Below are positions 1 to 8,760 of a stretch of 64,000 bases of DNA, one piece after another (position 1 is the first letter of the stretch; each line of letters begins with the position of its first letter). The stretch is taken from the NCBI GenBank assembly GCA_964526785.1, contig CAZGMJ010000004.1:1-64000 (forward strand). Reading direction: 5' to 3'. This DNA is from CAZGMJ01 sp964526785 (GTDB taxonomy: Bacteria; Planctomycetota; Phycisphaerae; Sedimentisphaerales; Anaerobacaceae). The notes beneath the pieces were generated by a model. It was not told the origin of the DNA and made no database searches. It saw only the letters and a list, made by a program, of their open reading frames with translations. Position numbers and translations under genes: made by a program.

Positions 1-381
1 GGCAATGAGGCTCTATCTTGATAACACCGAACCACACTTCTTGGGACAGTTACAGGGCGCGCGCAACCGTAAACAGCCTCGGCCGTTTCAGTACCGCTTT
101 CTGAACAAGAAGCGATAGATGCCGCATATCTGTCACAAGACGAAGACCGACGTGGCCCCCTGCCGCAGGAGATGCATGGGTACGGGTCGCATTCCTGCGA
201 TCAGAGCCGGCGTCCCATGATTGACATACCGGCAGCGTTCCTGGGCGCAATCCGGGGAATTGCGTCCATCGGTGCAGCGATCGACCGCAACCGGCACGCT
301 TGCCCGACCAGCGGCAATACGCTATGATCGCTTCCGCTGCCGGGAACGACATTATGATGGACGCGCAACCGAGGATCAGAC
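1..381. other. left-edge intergenic region, no supported gene
   Basis: A plus-strand frame runs in from the window edge and stops at a TAG at 116-118, so a C-terminal gene fragment cannot be excluded. Its codons show no clear bias and I recognise nothing in the roughly 38 residues. The rest, up to the sulfatase start, holds no convincing gene, RNA or repeat. Confidence 0.4.
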
Positions 382-1806
382 ATGACTATATCGAGACGTC
401 AATTCATCAAAGCCATACCCGCAACGGTGCTCGCTCCAAAGCTTATGGGCGGGGTTCGCAAAGCTGAGACGCCTAACATCGTCTTCATTCTTGCCGACGA
501 TCTGGGGTACAAAGACGTCGGTTTCATGGGCAGCAGATACTACGAGACCCCAAATCTCGATAGACTCGCATCCCAGGGCGTGGTCTTCACCAATGCCTAT
601 TCCAACGGCCCCAACTGCGCTCCGACCCGTGCCAGTCTGCTGTCGGGTCAATACACTCCTCGCCATGGCGTATATACCGTCGGTACTTCCGAGCGAGGCC
701 GATCAAGGCAACGCAAGATCATCCCGACGGGGAACAAAACAACGCTTGGCTCCCGGATCGTCACACTGGCGGAGGCCCTCAAACCTGCTGGGTATACCAG
801 CGCTTCCATGGGCAAATGGCATATGGGTAACGATCCTGAACTCGGCCCGATCGGCCAGGGTTTCGATCTCAACGTAGGTGGGTATGAGGCGGGTCATCCA
901 AGGAGTTATTTCAGTCCGTACAGGAACCCGGAATTGCCGGACGGTCCCAGGGGCGAATATCTCACAGACCGTCTTACCGACGAAGCAATCAAGTTTATAG
1001 AGGCAAACAGAGCCGGCCCCTTCTTCCTCTACCTGCCCCACTACGCCGTGCATACACCTTTACAGGCCAAAGAGCAGCTTGTAGCCAAATACAAAAACAA
1101 ACAGCCTCACAACGGTCAGTCCAATCCTGAATATGCCGCTATGATCGAGAGCATGGATACGGGAATCGGCCGTATCTTGGACAAACTCGATGAACTCTCG
1201 CTAACGCAAAAGACAATAGTCATCTTCTTCTCTGACAACGGCGGGGTCCGGAACATCACCTCGATGGAACCTTTGCGCGGGGGCAAAGGCATGCTTTACG
1301 AGGGCGGCATACGCGTGCCTCTGATCATACGCTGGCCGGGCCGAACGAAACCGGCCGCCACCTGCGATGAACCGGTAATGGGAATTGACTTCTATCCAAC
1401 ACTTGTGGAAATGGCCGGCGCGCATGTACCCGAAAACCAGACAATCGACGGTCAAAGTCTGCTGCCGCTGCTTGATCGCAAGAAATCACTCGACCGTGAC
1501 GCGCTATACTGGCATTTTCCCGCATATCTGCAGGGCAGGGCCAAAGGCGCCAGGGATCCATATTTTCGTACCCGCCCCGGTGGTGTGATTCGGAAAGGTG
1601 ACTGGAAACTGATCGAGTATTTTGAAGACGGAGACCTCGAGTTGTACAACCTCAAAAACGACATCTCTGAACGGCATAACCTCGCTGACTCTCACCCCGA
1701 AAAGACTGCTGAACTCCATCGCATGCTCATTCGCTGGCGGGAGCAAATAGACGCACCCGTTCCCACAACGCCAAACCCCGCATACGACCCTGCAGTCGGC
1801 AAATAG
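382..1806 (+). CDS. secreted sulfatase (arylsulfatase A-like, S1 family)
   Basis: 474 aa. Hydrolyses sulfate esters, probably on sulfated polysaccharides, outside the cytoplasm. The N-terminus (MTISRRQFIKAIPATVLAP) is a Tat-type signal with an SRRQF twin-arginine motif. The mature part opens with the metal-binding segment FILADDLGYKDVG. The formylglycine site is CAPTRASLLSGQ, with the modified residue being Cys79, which would need a formylglycine-generating enzyme; none is encoded in this window. Later family motifs are HYAVHTPL and FFSDNGG (metal ligands). Length is normal for the family. A GAGG sits a few bases before the ATG. A remnant of a polysaccharide lyase lies just downstream, which fits a glycan-degradation neighbourhood. 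The exact substrate cannot be read from sequence. Confidence 0.93.
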   Translation: MTISRRQFIKAIPATVLAPKLMGGVRKAETPNIVFILADDLGYKDVGFMGSRYYETPNLDRLASQGVVFTNAYSNGPNCAPTRASLLSGQYTPRHGVYTVGTSERGRSRQRKIIPTGNKTTLGSRIVTLAEALKPAGYTSASMGKWHMGNDPELGPIGQGFDLNVGGYEAGHPRSYFSPYRNPELPDGPRGEYLTDRLTDEAIKFIEANRAGPFFLYLPHYAVHTPLQAKEQLVAKYKNKQPHNGQSNPEYAAMIESMDTGIGRILDKLDELSLTQKTIVIFFSDNGGVRNITSMEPLRGGKGMLYEGGIRVPLIIRWPGRTKPAATCDEPVMGIDFYPTLVEMAGAHVPENQTIDGQSLLPLLDRKKSLDRDALYWHFPAYLQGRAKGARDPYFRTRPGGVIRKGDWKLIEYFEDGDLELYNLKNDISERHNLADSHPEKTAELHRMLIRWREQIDAPVPTTPNPAYDPAVGK

Positions 1807-2111
1807 GCTCAGAGAACTCATCACTCCGGAGTCATGACGCGACAATGTACGGCCTGCACGTGTTGTTGCCGTGCGAATGACGCTGCTTTCCGCCGGTGCC
1901 TGGTCCCCGCAAACGAAAGCAGCAACAGTAAACGAAGATTGAACACCCACATGCATTGAAGAGGTCTGGACTCCGCGATGCTCGCGGGAATGACAGACTC
2001 TAATCCCAGGTCAGGCCATTGCGAGAGTCGAGACTCGCCTCGATGCGCGGATCGTCGCCCCGAGTCGGCCATCTGCGAAGGTTTGTCTTTGCGGCCGCGT
2101 ATTGGTGCAGA
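1807..2111. other. intergenic, degenerate sequence next to lyase relic
   Basis: No open frame here is convincing. Around 1963-1995 there is a GTCTGGACTCCGCGATG-type stretch resembling the short noncoding repeats seen between genes in many bacterial genomes. On the minus strand this region occupies the place where the rest of the pectate lyase would lie, but no lyase coding sequence can be recovered in any frame. Confidence 0.4.
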
Positions 2112-2599
2112 CTACAGGTGAAGGCTATGGCCTGCAGCACGACCGCGTCTCACGCGCAGGTGACGCAGGATGACGTTTTCTGCATTGATGTTGAGCGAGT
2201 GATTGGCCAGACATATGCCGTCGCCGGTGCGGATTGACCGGCGATAGTGACATCAGGATTGTCAATGTCGATGTTGGATTCCAGCTTTATGATCCCCGCC
2301 ACGCGAAATATGACAATTCGCGGGCCTTTGGCTTCTGCTGCCGCTCTGAAACTACCCTTCCCACTGTCGTTGAGATTCGTCACCTCAATAACGCGACCGC
2401 CACGCCCCCCGGTGGCGAACATGCCGCCGCCCCAGGCGCCCGGAAAAGCCGGGACTCCCTCGGGAAGCCTTGAGGGCAGCGCAGGAATCTGGCCGGGAGC
2501 GGGCAAGACCTGAGTCTGTTCTGCGGCTGCCCATGCAGGCGCCGGGCAGTGGAAATAGACACACACGATCAAGAAATAGGAAAGAGCTGCGTTTTTCAC
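2112..2599 (-). pseudogene. pectate/polysaccharide lyase, frameshifted and 3'-truncated relic
   Basis: The open frame begins with a signal peptide and reads through typical N-terminal pectate lyase text (PAFPGAWGGGMFATGGRGG, VTNLNDSGKGSFRAA, NPDVTIAGQSAP). It then goes out of frame near 2223-2230. Restoring one base gives GDGICLANHSLNINAENVI followed by LRHLRVR, which is the expected continuation of this family. This restored frame stops at a TAG (2112-2114). Intact homologues are several hundred residues long, so the beta-helix body is missing. The gene is therefore both frameshifted and truncated. A sequencing error could explain the single-base shift but not the missing C-terminal part. 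Confidence 0.8.
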
Positions 2600-2719
2600 G
2601 GTTCATGCCTTCAAGTAGCCAAAACGGCGCATAACCACAGGATCACGATTGGCATCGTCATTGCCTTTGCCTTGTACCCGGACATTCCAATTCTCCTTCC
2701 AAACATACGCATGTAAGCC

Positions 2720-4336
2720 TCAGCGAGAAACAACGGGCAGTACGATATGGGACGGGCGTTCGGCGTCCATATAGATGGTGTTTCGAGCAACTTCAGTGTG
2801 ATGGTCGAGACCGGAGGGTTTTCCGGTATTCGGATTCGGCTCAAATCGCGGCGCATTGCTCGACGAGACGGCTAAACGCAGCCGATGTCCCGGACTCAGC
2901 ACGAGACTCGTAGACCACAAATCGATATCGAAGGCATAAACCGTACCCGGCTGCATCAGTTCGCTCTTCTCCATCGAATGGCGGTGCCGCGCCCGGATGA
3001 TACCGTCGCAGATGAGCATGCTCCGGCCGTCGGGATAGACATCCGAGAGTTTGGCCGTAAAGTCGGTGTCTGTCGCGCTGGACGAAGCGAACAGCCGCAC
3101 TTTGATCTGTCCCGTGATCTCAACATACCTGTCGAGCGCGCGGGACGTAAAGAGCAATACGTCCGCCCGATCCTCCACCTTCCGCTGATCCATCGGTCCT
3201 TTAGAGATGGTCAGATTTGCCCCGCCCAGCGTCGGCACAGGATTCCCGGGATCGTATCTGTAGGTAATCGACTGATCCACATCTTCCGGCGGCCTGAGCC
3301 GCAGGCTGCGATCTGCATGAAGATAGACTTTCCGCTTGTTGGACGGCACGGGCCAGTCCTCGGCGGTTCGCCACTGGTTGCCCGGCGTATTGGGATCACT
3401 CGGATCGCCCATCACATAGTACTGCACAACGGGTATGTCATCGAGGCCCCGGCCGCTGCGTTTAATCCACAGATCGAACCAGTTCCACATGCTCGCCGCG
3501 CGAGGATGCCGGGCGTTGGGAAAGACCAGTTCCTTCGAACGGCCGTGTCCGTACGGCTCCATCACCAGCCTGCAGTTGCCGCGTGCCCCGTCGTCGCCTT
3601 CATGCTGAATTGTCTCGAAGCTGTTGATCGTCCCGGCCGTGAAGATGTCGTACCATCCGCCCAGGAACATGACCGGTGCATCGACGCGGCCCGCTACCCG
3701 CTCGGGCGTCATGTCCTTCCAGAAATCGTCATAGTTCGGATGGGCTCGAATAAGTTCCAGGTTCTTCGGGCTGAATCGATTGCCGCCCAGCCAGTTCTCC
3801 AGCAGCGCTTTGCGGTACGCACCGCCCTGATACGCCGCCTGATGGTACATGCTCGAAAACGCCACGCCCACGTAGAGGCAACACAAATGCGGGGGCCTGC
3901 TTGGCGCCATCATATTCAGCGCGATGCCCGGAGCACTGATGCCGAACGCCCCGACCTTGCCGTTGCTCCAGTCCTGCCCGGCAATCCATTCGACCGTATC
4001 GTAACCGTCCTGGTGCTCGCCCCAGCCGCCGTGCACGAAGACGGGCCAGTCCTCGCCCTCGGAATCGAACCGCCCGCGAAAATCCTGGCTCACAAACACG
4101 TAACCCCGCTCATTCGCCTGCACTCCAAACCCGCCAGGCCGCTTCCTGCTGTACGGCGTGCGAACCAGAATCGCCGGCCACGGCCCGTCACCGTCCGGCA
4201 GATAAACATCGGTCGCGAGCTTCGTCCCGTCCCGCATCGGGACCATAACCGTCTGCGCCTCGGCGGCGATACATGCTCCACCACTGAAAACCGCCAACAG
4301 AACAAGCGCAATCAGAATTGCGGATAAGCGTTTCAT
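2720..4336 (-). CDS. CocE/NonD family alpha/beta hydrolase (X-Pro dipeptidyl-peptidase S15-like), secreted
   Basis: 538 aa. The N-terminus (MKRLSAILIALVLLAVFSGG) is a signal peptide. The start VMVPMRDGTKLATDVYLP and the following LVRTPYSRKR are hallmarks of the CocE/NonD acyl hydrolases. The nucleophile lies in GAFGISAPG, where Ser replaces the more usual GxSYxG context. The C-terminal part (ITGQIKVRLFASSSATDTDF, then SPGHRLRLAVSSSNAPRFEP) is the jelly-roll domain of S15/CocE proteins. The start is supported by AAGGAG before the ATG. Its role is probably hydrolysis of an ester or amide bond outside the cytoplasm; the substrate is unknown. The M23 peptidase gene lies upstream on the same strand, about 50 bases away, so the two may be cotranscribed. 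Confidence 0.85.
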   Translation of the reverse strand: MKRLSAILIALVLLAVFSGGACIAAEAQTVMVPMRDGTKLATDVYLPDGDGPWPAILVRTPYSRKRPGGFGVQANERGYVFVSQDFRGRFDSEGEDWPVFVHGGWGEHQDGYDTVEWIAGQDWSNGKVGAFGISAPGIALNMMAPSRPPHLCCLYVGVAFSSMYHQAAYQGGAYRKALLENWLGGNRFSPKNLELIRAHPNYDDFWKDMTPERVAGRVDAPVMFLGGWYDIFTAGTINSFETIQHEGDDGARGNCRLVMEPYGHGRSKELVFPNARHPRAASMWNWFDLWIKRSGRGLDDIPVVQYYVMGDPSDPNTPGNQWRTAEDWPVPSNKRKVYLHADRSLRLRPPEDVDQSITYRYDPGNPVPTLGGANLTISKGPMDQRKVEDRADVLLFTSRALDRYVEITGQIKVRLFASSSATDTDFTAKLSDVYPDGRSMLICDGIIRARHRHSMEKSELMQPGTVYAFDIDLWSTSLVLSPGHRLRLAVSSSNAPRFEPNPNTGKPSGLDHHTEVARNTIYMDAERPSHIVLPVVSR

Positions 4337-4384
4337 TGTAAAGGCTCCTTATGTGTGAGCAAACGGGCACTGTTGCCCGGTGAA

Positions 4385-5884
4385 TCAATCATCCTGGCCG
4401 ACGCGGATATGCAAATGGGTCACAGCGGTATGCCCATGTTCGTCACTGCGACGCACGGTGGCGATGTAGTCACCGGCTTCTGCATAACGGTGCGTCGCCA
4501 CGGCGTACCCGTTCGGATCGTGCACCCTGGCGTTACCATCCGAATGGACCGTCACAGTGGGACTGCCGTCGCCGAAATCCCACACTTCGCTTCCGTGCTG
4601 CGTGCGAAATGTGCGAACCTTGAACGTAACGACATCACCCGGCTTGATATCGAACGTCGGATAGAAAGCCGCGTGGATGGTCGGCGGCGTTTGTTGTGGG
4701 TCGCCCTTGTCAAAGGCCTGCACGACTGCGAAGTCGTAATCGATATTGCCCGCCGCATCGCTCACTTTCAATATCTCGCTGTACTCGCCCGGCTGGTCGT
4801 ATTTCCGTCGCACCTTCGCACCCGACGCCGAAGTGCCGTCACAGAACGTCCACTCATACTTCCTTATCTCCCCGCGAGCGCTCCAACTGCGGCTGCCATC
4901 GAGTTCAACCGTCTCGCCCGTCCACGCCACGTGATGCGGCCGGGCCACGGCAATGATCGCGGGATCGTGCTGCCGCTGATAGGCCTGCCACGCAAATGGA
5001 TACGCGTTCTGAATGCCCCACATCCCCGAAGGCTGCCGGCACTTGATGTCGAAATGCAGATGCGACCAACCGCCGCTGCCGCCCTCCTTGCCGAGCAGGC
5101 CGATTCTCTGTCCCATCCTTACTCTCGCCCCCGGTTCGACCGCACCGTCTATCGTATGCAGGTGACTGTACCGGTAGAACCACCCGCGGTCGTCGAGTAC
5201 GTAAATCACATCGTAGCGCGGACGCACGGGGCTGTCGTCATAACCGTCGAGCCTCTTTGTGCCGGCGGAAACGACCAGTCCATCCGTCGCCGCAACCACT
5301 TCGACTATCTTCTCGCAGCCGCCGAAGTCGAGTCCGTAGTGATAGTAGATGCTGCGTTTGCCCGGCCGCTCGCCGCCGTCTACGAACACGGGCACGTTGC
5401 CCATCTGCGTATCGGAGGCGAACCATTGCTGCCTGACCGGATAGACAAATGTACCCGGTCGGATCCAGGGCGAACCCGCAGGCCACAGGCGAATCCGCGC
5501 ATCCTTCACCAGTCCCCAGGCGTTCTGCTTGCTGCTGTTCTCGATATATCCTCTGGTCACGGCGCAATCTATCTGAACCCCGCCGGCGCCGACGGGCAGA
5601 CGGTACGCCGAGGCGACCAGAGAAACCCTCTGGCCGTTGACTGTAACCGTCGCCACAGCCTTTCGAACGGCGTGACACACAGTGTCGCGGCTCTCCTCGA
5701 CATCGAGCAATCTGATCTTCGCCGTTGTTCCATCCGACAACTCGACCGTTCGGCTTTCGCCGATATCCAGGTCCACCACCGTCACCAGCGGCCTCAGTTC
5801 AGGCTCACCCGCCGTACAAGCCGCGGAGTATAAGACCATCGTGCATATCAACACGAACATTCGGAAGCACTCATTTAGTGACAT
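4385..5884 (-). CDS. M23 family metallopeptidase with PKD domains
   Basis: 499 aa. I chose the ATG at 5884 because AGGAG lies seven bases before it and the protein then begins with a signal peptide ending around YSAACTAGE. The peptidase domain contains YHYGLDFGG (zinc ligands His and Asp) and SHLHFD (HxH), the LytM/M23 motifs that cleave peptidoglycan or other peptides. Two C-terminal segments are PKD-like beta domains, recognisable from YEWTFCDGTSASG and EVWDFGDGSPTV, each followed by a Y-x-x-x-G-x-Y-type strand. The combination suggests a secreted or surface endopeptidase that binds polymer. The downstream CocE-type hydrolase is on the same strand and close. Confidence 0.88.
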   Translation of the reverse strand: MSLNECFRMFVLICTMVLYSAACTAGEPELRPLVTVVDLDIGESRTVELSDGTTAKIRLLDVEESRDTVCHAVRKAVATVTVNGQRVSLVASAYRLPVGAGGVQIDCAVTRGYIENSSKQNAWGLVKDARIRLWPAGSPWIRPGTFVYPVRQQWFASDTQMGNVPVFVDGGERPGKRSIYYHYGLDFGGCEKIVEVVAATDGLVVSAGTKRLDGYDDSPVRPRYDVIYVLDDRGWFYRYSHLHTIDGAVEPGARVRMGQRIGLLGKEGGSGGWSHLHFDIKCRQPSGMWGIQNAYPFAWQAYQRQHDPAIIAVARPHHVAWTGETVELDGSRSWSARGEIRKYEWTFCDGTSASGAKVRRKYDQPGEYSEILKVSDAAGNIDYDFAVVQAFDKGDPQQTPPTIHAAFYPTFDIKPGDVVTFKVRTFRTQHGSEVWDFGDGSPTVTVHSDGNARVHDPNGYAVATHRYAEAGDYIATVRRSDEHGHTAVTHLHIRVGQDD

Positions 5885-6124
5885 GAACCATCTCCTGTCT
5901 GAAGTCTTCATAAAGGACCCTGACAAACCGGCGCCTTGGTCGAACCGCCGAGACACCTCTCAATATCTGCAAACTGATTTGCAACGCCTTTAGTTCTACA
6001 TCATCATGCCGCCGCACACAAGCCCGTCACCGCAATCGCTCTTCAAGCCGTACCGCATGAACGAACGAGCGATACGCCTGTCGAAGCAGGGAACAAATGC
6101 ACGCACTCCCCCCTCTCTGCCGGC

Positions 6125-6631
6125 CTACTGCGAACCGCCCTCTTTCCTGCGGATATAGTGCAGCAGAATCTCATCCGACCTGTGCAGACGCCGACATACC
6201 TCCCGGGCAATATTCAGCAGGAGGACGCAATAGAGTTGAATATCGCTCTCGTAGAGCGAAAGCAGCGACTGCCGCGACAGCACGATCAACTCGACCGGTT
6301 CGATAGCAATGGCCGTAGCGCTGTGCGGCTGGATACCGATGACCGACGCCTCGCCGAACAGCGCTCCGGGCCCGAACACGATCAGCTCGAGCGGCGTTTC
6401 ATGCCGGTTCACAACGAGCTTGACCCGTCCCGACTTGACTACATAAATATTGTCCGGCTTGTCGCCCTCTTCGAAAATGATCTGCTCCTTGCCGTACTCG
6501 ACCTTCTCCAGCAGGGAAAGCAGCGAGTCAAGCTGGTTCCTGGAAAGCCCCGCAAATACACTGATCTTGTTGAGAATGGAAAGCACGGTCGTGATATCCG
6601 ACTGTGACAGATGCCTTACGATTTCGGCCAT
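6125..6631 (-). CDS. cyclic-nucleotide-binding domain protein (Crp/Fnr-like sensor without DNA-binding domain)
   Basis: 168 aa. The cNMP-binding beta-roll covers most of the protein: LLEKVEYGKEQIIFEEGDK, then YVVKSGRVKLV and the phosphate-cassette-like stretch FGPGALFGEASVIG. A C-terminal helix follows, but there is no room for a winged helix DNA-binding domain, which full CRP proteins (about 210-230 aa) carry. It probably acts as a small-molecule-responsive accessory subunit rather than a transcription factor. The ligand is not known. It stands alone between the M23 peptidase and the phosphodiesterase. Confidence 0.82.
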   Translation of the reverse strand: MAEIVRHLSQSDITTVLSILNKISVFAGLSRNQLDSLLSLLEKVEYGKEQIIFEEGDKPDNIYVVKSGRVKLVVNRHETPLELIVFGPGALFGEASVIGIQPHSATAIAIEPVELIVLSRQSLLSLYESDIQLYCVLLLNIAREVCRRLHRSDEILLHYIRRKEGGSQ

Positions 6632-6760
6632 GATACGCCCCGTTCAATTCGGAACCAGATTTGCATCTCCATCTTAGAGAACCAATTGCCGACAGTCAAA
6701 TGCCATTGCACATGGGTCGCCGAACTGTAGATGCAGGCCGAATGAGGATCACGTAAGGTC

Positions 6761-7654
6761 TCATGGGTTTCTGGGCTCGATCATCCCCTCCGGCCCCCAC
6801 CATGCACGCAGGTTCTCCGGCAGGGAAACCGCCCGAGGCACCGTACGACCCAGCGCATGGATGGCCGGACGGGGGTCCCGGCAGAAGACCATCTGCGTGC
6901 CTCGCGTTTTCGGCAGCCACCTTCGGATGCGCTCGATATCCTCAGGATCCCGGTAATCGCCCTCCGGTACCCAGCCTTTATACGGAATCAGCGAGACCTT
7001 GTTATAGGGTGCGTTCGGATCGGCGTCGGCCGGATCATCAGGCGGGCGCAGCGTCTCGGCATTGCCGCCGTTGACCTCCACTACGTGATCCCACACATCC
7101 GCCTGGTCGAACATTTGCGCAATTTCGTCCTGCAAGCCCGCTTCCTTGACATCCAGATGCGGCAGCATTGCCCTTTGCCTGGCCAGCACCAGAAAGGCCG
7201 CCAACGTCGGCGGTCGACTCTGCTCGGTGGCTCGTCCATATACGTGCCTGGGAGTAGCCGCCAGCAACTCGTAATAGGTCAGCTCGCGCACCTTCCCGGT
7301 CGCATGCGTTAGTCTCTCAGCCGTATCATCGTGAAACAGATACAGAATGCCGTCCCTGCTGCGCCGGATATCGATTTCGACACCATCGGCGCCAAGGTCC
7401 ATCGCAGCAGCGTATGCTTCGAGTGTGTTCTCCGGAGCCTGCGAGCGGGCGCCCCGGTGCACCATCACCGGTATCCCGGCCCTGCGTTGCGCAACACGCC
7501 GATGCCGTCGGGCGCTGGCCTCGGTACTCTCCTGTGGAATGTGGTTGATGTAGCCAAGAACGCGGCTTTCTGTCTGCCCGGCCTCCAAATACGGCCCCGA
7601 AAGAACCGCACCCGCCAGCACAGCGCACACCAGTCGCCAGCCAAATATCTTCAT
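6761..7654 (-). CDS. glycerophosphodiester phosphodiesterase, exported
   Basis: 297 aa from the ATG at 7654, chosen because AAAGGGG precedes it and a signal peptide follows (MKIFGWRLVCAVLAGAVLSG). The GDPD domain begins at VMVHRGARSQAPENT and continues with ADGVEIDIRRSRDG and LFHDDTAERLT, which supply the catalytic His residues and metal-binding Glu/Asp. It hydrolyses glycerophosphodiesters to glycerol-3-phosphate and an alcohol, probably in the periplasm. The C-terminal third is less typical but ends in a plausible barrel strand region. A promoter-like pair lies at 7753-7780. Confidence 0.88.
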   Translation of the reverse strand: MKIFGWRLVCAVLAGAVLSGPYLEAGQTESRVLGYINHIPQESTEASARRHRRVAQRRAGIPVMVHRGARSQAPENTLEAYAAAMDLGADGVEIDIRRSRDGILYLFHDDTAERLTHATGKVRELTYYELLAATPRHVYGRATEQSRPPTLAAFLVLARQRAMLPHLDVKEAGLQDEIAQMFDQADVWDHVVEVNGGNAETLRPPDDPADADPNAPYNKVSLIPYKGWVPEGDYRDPEDIERIRRWLPKTRGTQMVFCRDPRPAIHALGRTVPRAVSLPENLRAWWGPEGMIEPRNP

Positions 7655-7752
7655 TTCTGCCCCTTTATCTTCCGTGAAACCCTTAAGAACCACGCACTGC
7701 CGTGCCACAGATCCAGCGCGAACGAAAATCAACCCTTCAGGACTCCCGCCAT

Positions 7753-7780
7753 GTTATACCATACAGCATAAACTCGGCAA
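7753..7780 (-). promoter_or_regulatory. sigma-70-type promoter for the phosphodiesterase gene
   Basis: On the minus strand TTGCCG is followed after 16 bases by TATAAC, about 100 bases before the start at 7654. No other gene lies between. Confidence 0.45.
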
Positions 7781-7855
7781 CAAGGTACGGGTATATCAGT
7801 TGGAAAGTGGCCCGGAAGATTCTCGGAACTGGCTGTTTGCGCAAATAGAGTGCTT

Positions 7856-8596
7856 TCATCGTAAAGGACTGAAGAACCGGGTCAGTCTGGGCAGATACAA
7901 TTCCGTGATGTCGAACGAGAACAGCACCGCCCGCGCCTTGCCCAGAATGGACTTGCGGGGCACGAAACCGAAGAATCGCGAATCGCGGCTTTGATCCCGA
8001 TTGTCTCCGAGGACAAAGTAGCGGCCGGGCGGAACAGTCAGCGGTCCGAAACTCCGCATCGCCCGCATGCCGGGCACCCGGAGCACCGGATGAGTCGCCT
8101 CGTCGAGTTCTTCCATCTCGCAGATCGACTCTTCCGCCAGACCATCGCGCAACTTGCTGCAGTAATCTTCACGGGTTCGGCTGTATGGCACCGGCCGGCC
8201 GTTCAGGTATAGTATGTTGTCTCGCATCTCGACGACATCGCCCGGCACGCCGACAATGCGCTTCACCAGCCGCGTGCCGTCATCGGGCGACAGACAGATC
8301 ACGATATCGCCGCGCTGCGGCCGCCCCCAGCGGGCGAGCCGATGCATGGTCAGAGGTACCCGCAGGTCGTACGCCAGCTTATTGACGAAAATCAGGTCTC
8401 CTTCGAGAATGGTCGGATTCATCGAGCCGGTCGGGACCCAGTTCCAGTCGGCTATGCTCGACTTGACCGGCACCACCACCAGCAGAACGAACAGAATGGT
8501 CGCACGCCACTCTCGCCAGAAACGCCGCCCCATTTGACGCACTTTATGAACCGGCGACCGCCGCTCGTCGTCTCTTGCTCGTATTGCGTGGTGCAT
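7856..8596 (-). CDS. lepB: signal peptidase I
   Basis: 246 aa. It removes signal peptides from exported proteins at the membrane, which fits a neighbourhood rich in secreted proteins. One N-terminal membrane segment (ATILFVLLVVVPVKSSI) is followed by box B with the catalytic Ser (VPTGSMNPTI), box D with the catalytic Lys (TRLVKRIVGVPGDVV) and box E (VLGDNRDQSRDSRFFGFVP). All S26 family boxes are present. An alternative start at the Met of MGRRFWREW (8533) would shorten it by 21 residues. Confidence 0.93.
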   Translation of the reverse strand: MHHAIRARDDERRSPVHKVRQMGRRFWREWRATILFVLLVVVPVKSSIADWNWVPTGSMNPTILEGDLIFVNKLAYDLRVPLTMHRLARWGRPQRGDIVICLSPDDGTRLVKRIVGVPGDVVEMRDNILYLNGRPVPYSRTREDYCSKLRDGLAEESICEMEELDEATHPVLRVPGMRAMRSFGPLTVPPGRYFVLGDNRDQSRDSRFFGFVPRKSILGKARAVLFSFDITELYLPRLTRFFSPLR

Positions 8597-8760
8597 GATC
8601 TGCTCCCTGTCGTCACATTGTGCCTGCGTTACGTTGTGCGGATGCGGAAATTCGCCCGCACTTGTGTTGTCGGACAGGGAGCGGTACTATTTCACGTAGA
8701 AAGGCTCCAAATCCGCGGGATCCGAAGCAGCGGTGCGAAAGACAGCTCGATTTGCAGTCC

